NCBI GenBank assembly: GCA_031261505.1
Contig: JAISJN010000018.1
Span: 1-64,000, forward strand
Direction: 5' to 3'
From: Clostridioides sp.
GTDB lineage: Bacteria; Bacillota; Clostridia; Peptostreptococcales; Peptostreptococcaceae
DNA length: 64,000 nt
Positions 58,520 through 64,000 of the stretch are shown here, in pieces (position 1 is the first letter of the stretch; every line of letters begins with the position of its first letter). The position numbers were made by a program, and so were the translations under genes. The notes beneath the pieces are model-generated. The model was not told the origin of the DNA, searched no databases, and worked only from the letters and a program-made list of their open reading frames with translations.

Positions 58520-59379
58520 ATGTAAAAAAAATATTTTGTTTGATTATGATTCTGTTTTTTTCGTTCACAGGTATGTATTATGGGGGGAAAGTTTTTATAT
58601 ACGAGAAAGAATCACTGTTACAACAGAGTAGTTTCAATGATTTATTAAACACGGCATCGATAGACGACGATTCAGAAGGGGACTCAACAAATGGATTGTC
58701 AAATGGATTATCAAAATTCAAAGCATCAATTTTTTGGTCCTCGATTTTGGGAAATCAACATGAACAGAAAAAGCAAAAGTCATCGAACTATGTGAATATA
58801 CCATCAAGCAGTGAGGTATGTAGGTTACATGCGAAGAATCCAGATATAGTTGGATGGATAAAAGTTACAAATACAAGAATAAATTATCCTGTTATGCAAA
58901 CAAAGAGCGAGCCGTATTTTTACCTACACCATGATTTAAATAGAAAAACTTCGAATTACGGGGTGCCATGTCTTGGGGAAAATACAGATTTATCAAAGCC
59001 AAGTGATAATTTGATTATATATGGACACCACATGAGAAATGGAACAATGTTTGCGGATTTAGAAGAGTATAAGAATAAAGACTTTTTCAAACAAAATAGA
59101 TATATATATTTCAACACCATAGAGGGTGATGGAAAATATGAGGTTGTAGCAGGGTATAAGACAACAGTGGGTAGTGGTAATGATGAGTTTAAATACTATA
59201 ATTTTGTGGATGCAAGCTCAAAAGAGGAGTTTGATGCCTATGTTGCGAAGAGCAAGGGCAAGGCTTTATATGATACGGGGGTAACTGCATCGTATGGAGA
59301 TAAGTTAATAACTCTCTCGACATGTGAGTATAGTGCTGCAAATGGTAGGATGGTTGTATTAGCAAAAAAGGTTGAGTAA
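58516..59379 (+). CDS. srtB: Class B sortase
   Basis: 287 residues, overlapping the surface-protein stop by ATGA. N-terminal membrane helix (IFCLIMILFFSFTGMYYGG), then the sortase barrel with NPDIVGWIKV, catalytic His in YGHHMRNGTMF (171/172), Cys270 in TLSTCEYS and Arg278 in NGRMVV. The family cleaves a sorting motif and joins it to peptidoglycan or a partner. The neighbouring SPKTG protein is the obvious substrate, matching the (S/P)PxTG preference of C. difficile SrtB. Ends with a hairpin. Confidence 0.93.
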   Translation: MNVKKIFCLIMILFFSFTGMYYGGKVFIYEKESLLQQSSFNDLLNTASIDDDSEGDSTNGLSNGLSKFKASIFWSSILGNQHEQKKQKSSNYVNIPSSSEVCRLHAKNPDIVGWIKVTNTRINYPVMQTKSEPYFYLHHDLNRKTSNYGVPCLGENTDLSKPSDNLIIYGHHMRNGTMFADLEEYKNKDFFKQNRYIYFNTIEGDGKYEVVAGYKTTVGSGNDEFKYYNFVDASSKEEFDAYVAKSKGKALYDTGVTASYGDKLITLSTCEYSAANGRMVVLAKKVE

Positions 59380-59386
59380 AAAATTA

Positions 59387-59425
59387 AGCAGAGGTTGTCA
59401 CAGTTTTAAGGTGCCAGCCTCTGCT
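59387..59425 (+). terminator. Hairpin after sortase gene
   Basis: AGCAGAGGTTG (59387-59397) pairs with CAGCCTCTGCT (59415-59425), with one G-C/T-G adjustment. The T tail is weak. Confidence 0.65.
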
Positions 59426-59514
59426 ATACTATAAGTAGAGAAAGATATCCCTCACTTATTTAGGCTTGGGAATAACTATTACTTAATCTAAATTTATACA
59501 GGAGATATGAGACA

Positions 59515-60375
59515 ATGGATATTTTAAAGAAACGCAATAGCGTAGAGTTTGAAGTCTATGGAAAGTACGCCTTATTTTCAGACCCTGTCACTCGTGTCGG
59601 CGGGGAGAAGATGAGTTATCAAATACCTACGTACCAAGTCTTAAAGGGAATAATGGAAAGTGTATATTGGAAGCCAACTATTATTTGGTACATAGATAAA
59701 GTTAGGGTCATAAATAAGATAGCTACTCAGGATAATGAGATTAGACCTATAAAGATGAGTAGCTGGAAAGAAAATGATTTAGCGTATTGCACTTACCTCA
59801 ACGATGTAAGGTATCAGGTTCTAGCTCATTTTGAATTTAATTTGAATAGACCAGAATTAGAACAGGATCGAAATGAAAATAAACACCATAATATAGCGAA
59901 GAGAAATATAGAAAAGGGAGGTCGCAGAGATATATTTCTAGGGACTCACGAATGTCAAGGCTACGTTATACCCTGCGAATTTGGAGAGGGTGAAGGGTAT
60001 TACGATGAATATGGTGAGATTTCATTTGGACCTATGTTTCACGGATTTAATTACCCAGATGAAACAGGGGAGGATAAATTAGAAACACGTTTTTGGAACG
60101 CAAAAATGGTGGATGGAGTAGTTGACTTCATAAGTCCAGTTGAATGCACAATGGTTAAGTTTATTCGAAAGCAAAAGGCTAAGAGATTTACAGGAGTTAG
60201 GAATGTAACTGTAAAGAAGGGCATGACTGGAGATATGGGATTCACTAAAGATAATGAGATAGCTAAAAATAAAGAGATGGATAAAAATGGATATTTAACT
60301 AAAGTAAAGTGTGTAACTGAAAATCAAGACTGCGTAAAAATAAAGAATTTTACTGTAATTAAGGGAGATTTATAG
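59515..60375 (+). CDS. cas5c: Type I-C CRISPR protein Cas5c (Cas5d)
   Basis: 286 residues, slightly long. In type I-C this protein cuts pre-crRNA and caps Cascade. N-terminal RAMP strand NSVEFEVYGKYALFSDPVTRVGGEKMSYQ, PTYQVLKGIMESVYWKP, a Lys123-His124 pair in ENKHHNIAKR where the family has catalytic Lys-His, then RRDIFLGTHECQGYV. The last 50 residues are Lys-rich and extra. AGGAG 10 bases upstream. No cas3 precedes it (a sortase does); cas8c follows after 12 bases. Confidence 0.92.
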   Translation: MDILKKRNSVEFEVYGKYALFSDPVTRVGGEKMSYQIPTYQVLKGIMESVYWKPTIIWYIDKVRVINKIATQDNEIRPIKMSSWKENDLAYCTYLNDVRYQVLAHFEFNLNRPELEQDRNENKHHNIAKRNIEKGGRRDIFLGTHECQGYVIPCEFGEGEGYYDEYGEISFGPMFHGFNYPDETGEDKLETRFWNAKMVDGVVDFISPVECTMVKFIRKQKAKRFTGVRNVTVKKGMTGDMGFTKDNEIAKNKEMDKNGYLTKVKCVTENQDCVKIKNFTVIKGDL

Positions 60376-60387
60376 GGGGCGTGCGAG

Positions 60388-62373
60388 ATGAGTTTTTGGC
60401 AGGGGTTGGTTGACACTTATGATGTAAATTTCGTCGAATTAGAAAAAGAATTCCCTCTATCTACAACTTCTATTTCAAATAATTCCAACGATATCATAGT
60501 CATCAAACTCGATGGAGATGGAAATCATTTAGGACATTATAAAATCGAAAAAAGAAGTAAGGATGAGAAAGTTATTAATTTTGTATTTCCTGTAAGTGAA
60601 GAGAGCATGGGACGATCTTCTGGTATATATGCACATCCTATATTTGATCAGTTTGAGTATCTTTCTGGAAGTGGCGATAAATTCAAGGCATATATCGGAC
60701 AATTGAGGAGATTTGCAGAGAGCCGTTACACAACACAACAAATCAAGTCAATTTACAACTATATTTCTAAGAAAAGTATTTCATCAGATTTATCAGATAT
60801 GAAAGTAAAACCAGACATAAATATATTGTTTGAGGTGAAGACACGTGTAGGAAACGCGGATAAAGTGTGGGAAAACAATGAAACAATTAGAGCTTGGCAT
60901 AATTACTATATTTCCACGAAGAATCAAGATGAAAGCCTTGATTTTATAACTGGAGAACTGAAAGAATACGCAAGGGCTAATCCTAGAAAAATAACTAATA
61001 GTAGTCCTAATGCAAAGCTGATCTCGGCAAATGATAGATCGAATTTTACATATAGGGGGACTTTCACAAATCCTGAGGACGCGTTGTCAATAGGTTATGA
61101 AAGCAGCCAAAAAGCTCATCAATTTTTGAGATTTTTGGTTAGGGATAGAGGATTGACTTCGGGTGAGCAGGTAATTATCACCTATCAAATAGGACAAGAC
61201 GTGAATATGATGAAGCTCAAGAATCCATTGGCAAACAGTAAAAGTATAGTAAAAACGTTAAGAGATGTGAAAAAAAGTTATGGAATTAAAAATATAATTG
61301 AAGATATTGGTATCGACTATACAAAATTGCTTAAGGAATATGCATTGAGAGAGGAAAAATACAATGCGTTAAATCTACACAAGAAGTCTTCAATCGTCGT
61401 CTTGAGCGAAGAAAATACAGGTCAGATGTGTGTAAAATACTACAAAGAAAAGACGGCAATTATTATTTTGGACGCGGCAACAACAGGTAGACTTGCTGTG
61501 AAATATTATCAAGAGCTAGATAGCGAAGAATATTTGGAAAAACTTATTGACTGGCACGAAACTTGTAAGTTTAATTTCTCGTATTTTGATAAGCTAAATA
61601 ATTACCACAATTGTATACAAACACCTAGCGTGGATAGGATCATCAAAGCGATGTATGTAAGACAAAAAACAAATAATGATATCGGATATAATAAGTTTTC
61701 AAAAACAGCCCGTGAATGCTTAATTCACTGTATTTTCAACGGAGAAAGCATTCCAAGAGATTATGTAGACAAAGTGGTCAGAAGAGCTTCAATGCCATTT
61801 AACATCAAGGGTAAAATTTATGAAAAAGTCGTACGAGAATATGAAGAGATAGTAAGTATAGCCTGTGCATTGGTGAGAAAATCAGTGAAAGATGTGTACG
61901 AATTGAGTTTAGAAAGAGAAAATACAAAAAGGGATTACCTATTCGGACGATTACTAGGAGCTGCAGAAAAGTTAGAATCCGGTGAAAATAAAAAAATTAT
62001 GAATGAGCGAGCGACTATAGCAGTGAGATATATGAGTGATTTTTCTAATAAACCATTCAAGACATGGCTTATAATTCGTGAAAGGCTAGTTCCATATATA
62101 CAGAGTCTTGAGATGGATAAGAGTCCTATGTATTTAAGAACAGAGGAAATTGCGAATTCAGAGATAGAAGAAATAGAAAATATGTTTAAGATAAGCGATT
62201 TTGAAAATAATTTGCCACTTAGTGGGATTTTCTTGATTGGATATGCCTGTGAAAAAGCATGGATCAGCGAAGAAGACATAAGATTATCTAGAAAAAATGT
62301 ATCTATGAAAGAAGAAGTTATGAAATTATCTAGGGAAAATACGCAGATTGAAATTGCATTAAGTTCACAATAA
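60388..62373 (+). CDS. cas8c: Type I-C large subunit Cas8c (Csd1), copy 1
   Basis: 661 residues. MSFWQGLVDTYD, FPVSEESMGRSSGIYAHPIFDQFEYL, IRAWHNYY, SANDRSNFTYRG and SYESSQKAHQFLRFLVRDRG-type segments match the Csd1 family, the PAM-recognising large subunit of I-C Cascade. GGGGGCG lies 8 bases before ATG. Followed not by cas7 but by a decayed array and a second cas8c. About 650 residues is at the long end for the family; the C-terminus (ENTQIEIALSSQ) has no obvious domain. Confidence 0.92.
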   Translation: MSFWQGLVDTYDVNFVELEKEFPLSTTSISNNSNDIIVIKLDGDGNHLGHYKIEKRSKDEKVINFVFPVSEESMGRSSGIYAHPIFDQFEYLSGSGDKFKAYIGQLRRFAESRYTTQQIKSIYNYISKKSISSDLSDMKVKPDINILFEVKTRVGNADKVWENNETIRAWHNYYISTKNQDESLDFITGELKEYARANPRKITNSSPNAKLISANDRSNFTYRGTFTNPEDALSIGYESSQKAHQFLRFLVRDRGLTSGEQVIITYQIGQDVNMMKLKNPLANSKSIVKTLRDVKKSYGIKNIIEDIGIDYTKLLKEYALREEKYNALNLHKKSSIVVLSEENTGQMCVKYYKEKTAIIILDAATTGRLAVKYYQELDSEEYLEKLIDWHETCKFNFSYFDKLNNYHNCIQTPSVDRIIKAMYVRQKTNNDIGYNKFSKTARECLIHCIFNGESIPRDYVDKVVRRASMPFNIKGKIYEKVVREYEEIVSIACALVRKSVKDVYELSLERENTKRDYLFGRLLGAAEKLESGENKKIMNERATIAVRYMSDFSNKPFKTWLIIRERLVPYIQSLEMDKSPMYLRTEEIANSEIEEIENMFKISDFENNLPLSGIFLIGYACEKAWISEEDIRLSRKNVSMKEEVMKLSRENTQIEIALSSQ

Positions 62374-62384
62374 AAGAGGCATGT

Positions 62385-62580
62385 GTCTCACTCTTTGGAG
62401 TATCATATGACAGCCTTAGAGTGCGTGGATTGAAATGATTAAAATAGAATAGGAACTATCAATTAAGTAATAAAGAAAGATACACTCGCTTTTACAGCGT
62501 GGATTTAAATTTGGATATGGAATATTAAATAAGGAAGGTTTTAAGTTTACAATCGCATCATAAGATGTGTGGATTAAAAT
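62385..62580 (+). CRISPR. Decayed type I-C CRISPR array
   Basis: Repeat-like tails GCGTGGATTGAAAT (62423-62436), GCGTGGATTTAAAT (62497-62510) and GTGTGGATTAAAAT (62567-62580) are 74 and 70 bases apart, as expected for a 32-base repeat with a 35-40 base spacer. 5' halves with hairpin potential precede each (CACTCGCTTTTACAGCGTG, AATCGCATCATAAGATGTG), and GTCTCACTCTTTGGAGT sits at 62385-62401. The GTGGATTGAAAT end is the I-C repeat hallmark. All units differ, so the array is degenerate and probably inactive. Confidence 0.65.
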
Positions 62581-62630
62581 AGTGTTTATGATAAATTAAA
62601 TAATTGAGCGATGTAGATTTATCACAACCG

Positions 62631-62670
62631 AAACGAAAACGACCCAACCTGTGACGGGTCGTTTTCGTTT
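62631..62670 (+). terminator. Perfect 15-bp hairpin after the CRISPR relic
   Basis: AAACGAAAACGACCC (62631-62645) pairs with GGGTCGTTTTCGTTT (62656-62670). Confidence 0.85.
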
Positions 62671-62674
62671 ATAT

Positions 62675-62724
62675 AATTAGAGAGAGCAACCTATACCTAA
62701 GTATGGTTGCTCTCTCTAATTTTA
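62675..62724. terminator. Second perfect 17-bp hairpin
   Basis: AATTAGAGAGAGCAACC (62675-62691) pairs with GGTTGCTCTCTCTAATT (62705-62721), T-rich tails on both strands. Confidence 0.85.
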
Positions 62725-62775
62725 GGAAAAATATATATTTTAGGAAATATATATATTTTAGGAAATATAAAATAG
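62719..62775 (+). repeat. Short tandem repeat TTTTAGGAAATATATATA
   Basis: Three units of about 18 bases containing TTTTAGGAAA and TATATA. Confidence 0.6.
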
Positions 62776-62974
62776 ATGTCGTTTTGATAGGCAAATGCGT
62801 TGTTTTGAGAAATGTGATTTAAATAAGGTCAAGGGAGAAATTATTTTTAGATGCTGAAATATGCACTACAGTTGATATTTTGATGAGTTTGAATGCTATT
62901 TCTATACACATTATCAAAAATACCGAAAAAAATGATATTATTCAGTATATACACTGTATACATTTGTGGTGGAA
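62776..62974. other. Gene-free spacer before DPE copy M
   Basis: No gene recognised. A possible promoter-like ATACACTGTATACA palindrome lies near 62949-62962. Confidence 0.4.
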
Positions 62975-63101
62975 TATAAGTTGAGATAAATGTCCTCCAC
63001 CGCCATAGGCGGCGGGCATAAATCTCATTTCAGTGTGGGTTGAAATTACCAAGCATGTACTCGCCAGCACAAGTACTTTACAGAACAAGTAATCACAATT
63101 T
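62975..63101 (-). repeat. DPE copy M with inserted units, adjacent to cas5 scar
   Basis: TATAAGTTGAGATAAATG, CCTCCACCGCCATAGGCGGC hairpin, CATAAATCTCATTTCAGTGTGGG, then insert units ACTCGCCAGCACAAGTAC like those of copy I, ending CACAATTT. The cas5 remnant starts 6 bases later. Confidence 0.88.
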
Positions 63102-63107
63102 AGATGA

Positions 63108-63143
63108 AATAGCGTCGAGTTTGAAGTCTACGGGAGGTATGAA
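63108..63143 (+). pseudogene. cas5c scar: 11 codons fused in frame to cas8c copy 2
   Basis: AAT AGC GTC GAG TTT GAA (and on to 63140) encodes NSVEFEVYGRY, residues 8-18 of Cas5c (28 of 33 bases identical to 59536-59568). A TGA precedes it, so it is not translated from its own start. The next codons are GAA and the ATG of cas8c. The rest of cas5 is deleted. Its GGGAGG now lies 7 bases before that ATG. Confidence 0.85.
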
Positions 63144-64000
63144 ATGAGTTTTTGGCAGGGTTTAGTTGAGACTTACGATGCAAATTACGATGAATTAGAG
63201 AAAGAATTTCCTCTATCTACAACTTCGATTTCGAATAATTCCAATGAAATTATAGTTATTAAACTAGATGTAGACGGAAATTATTTAGGATATTATAAAA
63301 TAGAAAAAAGAAAGAACAAAGAGGAAGTAAGTGATTTTGTATTTCCTGTCACTGAACTCAGCATGGGTCGCTCGTGCGGAATATGCGCGCATCCAATCTT
63401 TGACCAATTCGGCTATCTTTCTGGAGAGGGAGATAAATTCGAAGCGTATATCAAGCAATTAAGAGATTTCGAACAGAGTAGATATGCAACAAGTCAAATT
63501 AAAGCAATTTTTAACTATGTTTCGGGGAAAAGCATTCTGTCAGACTTAGCGGATATAAAAATAAAAGGAAATAAAAATATTTTATTTGAAGTAGAAACAG
63601 GTGGCGCAGGAGAGGCAAAAGTTTGGGAAAACAAGGAAACAATTAGAGCTTGGCATAATTACTATCTTTCCACTAAGGAGCAAGATGAGAGCTTTGATTT
63701 TATAACTGGAAAAATTCAAAAGCTAGCAAGGGCTCATCCTAGAAAAATTTCTAACACGAGTGGTAATGCAAAATTGATATCTGCAAATGATCGATCAAAT
63801 TTCACATACAGAGGAATTTTTGCGGATTCAGATGAAGCCTTGTCAATAGGTTATGAAAGCAGCCAGAAAGCTCACCAACTCTTGAGATTTTTAATCAGAG
63901 ATAGAGGATTGAGCTTGGGGGAACAGGTGATCATCGCCTATGAAATAGGACAAGACTTGAATTCAATGAAGCTCAAAAATCCACTAGAAAGCGGTAAAAA
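63144..64000 (+). CDS. cas8c: Type I-C Cas8c (Csd1), copy 2, cut by window end
   Basis: Open from ATG 63144 to the end, 285 codons. Aligns throughout with the first 285 residues of copy 1: MSFWQGLVETYDANYDELEKEFPLSTTSISNNS (same blocks), SCGICAHPIFDQFGYLSG, IRAWHNYYLSTK, SANDRSNFTYRGIF, ESSQKAHQLLRFL. It has no frameshift so far and looks functional. The ribosome site GGGAGG comes from cas5-derived sequence. Genes beyond the edge, possibly cas7-cas4-cas1-cas2, cannot be seen. Confidence 0.9.
   Translation, partial: MSFWQGLVETYDANYDELEKEFPLSTTSISNNSNEIIVIKLDVDGNYLGYYKIEKRKNKEEVSDFVFPVTELSMGRSCGICAHPIFDQFGYLSGEGDKFEAYIKQLRDFEQSRYATSQIKAIFNYVSGKSILSDLADIKIKGNKNILFEVETGGAGEAKVWENKETIRAWHNYYLSTKEQDESFDFITGKIQKLARAHPRKISNTSGNAKLISANDRSNFTYRGIFADSDEALSIGYESSQKAHQLLRFLIRDRGLSLGEQVIIAYEIGQDLNSMKLKNPLESGK

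Noticed and set aside
62385-62580. Functional CRISPR array
   Set aside because: Repeat units differ from each other at many positions and spacing varies, so it is called a relic.
12394-63101. DPE copies as ordinary intrinsic terminators
   Set aside because: Several lie upstream of genes or inside operons, lack T runs, and are conserved over 100 bases, beyond what terminators need.
62975-63101. DPE as a classic inverted-repeat MITE
   Set aside because: The outer ends (AAATGGTGATT and CTCAAGTTATA) are not inverted copies and no target duplication is evident.

Overview
The window looks like a chromosomal segment of a low-G+C, anaerobic Gram-positive bacterium in the Clostridia, most likely Peptostreptococcaceae. 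The evidence is very A+T-rich DNA, strong AGGAGG-type ribosome sites, an HrcA-type CIRCE operator before groESL, oxygen-sensitive enzymes (ThiH, NadA), a fused 1292-residue PurL, and a surface protein ending in SPKTG beside a class B sortase, a sorting signal typical of Clostridioides difficile-like sortases. No rRNA or tRNA gene was seen. The family assignment is inference.

Layout. 1-3434 (minus): 5' part of a BspA-like repeat surface protein that runs off the left edge. 4-9 kb: 8-oxoguanine glycosylase, groES-groEL, and a YVTN beta-propeller protein. 9-12.4 kb (minus): an ABC-type ATPase overlapping a small TOPRIM-like gene (candidate defence pair), then an iron-type alcohol dehydrogenase. 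12.6-16 kb: an unassigned leader-like RNA, guaA and a Fic protein. 16-22 kb: a MocR regulator divergent from an ECF S component, then small accessory genes. 22-30 kb: a CAP-domain secreted protein and a TPP-riboswitch thi operon (thiC, S, F, G, H, E). 29.5-33.3 kb (minus): nadB-nadC-nadA. 33.7-37 kb: isochorismatase-like hydrolase, Ser-rich ferritin-like protein, ClC channel. 37.8-43.1 kb (minus): glycan locus with a fused two-domain glycosyltransferase, a split paralogue of it, and a UDP-GlcNAc 2-epimerase. 43.5-55 kb: purE, C, F, M, N, H, D, L, followed by a compact structured RNA candidate. 55.6-59.4 kb: isopeptide-domain surface protein plus sortase B. 59.5-64 kb: type I-C cas5c-cas8c, a decayed CRISPR array, and a second cas8c cut by the right edge.

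How the genes work together. The purine cluster covers most of the route from PRPP to IMP, and guaA makes GMP. The thi operon makes the thiazole and pyrimidine halves of thiamine and joins them under TPP control. The nad operon makes NaMN from aspartate. The glycosyltransferases, epimerase, sortase, BspA-like, CAP and D2-domain proteins form a cell-surface programme.

The most unusual DNA-level feature is a family of about 13 dispersed palindromic intergenic elements (called DPE here). Their consensus runs from AAATGGTGATTCAACG through two hairpins to CTCAAGTTATA. Copies sit just upstream of starts or directly over stop codons; three genes (thiC, thiE, wecB-like) end inside a copy. Other leads are the ATPase/TOPRIM pair, the partly duplicated I-C locus whose second cas8c sits on an 11-codon cas5 scar, three candidate non-coding RNAs, a gene whose ribosome site is buried in a hairpin, and an epimerase lacking a normal start codon.
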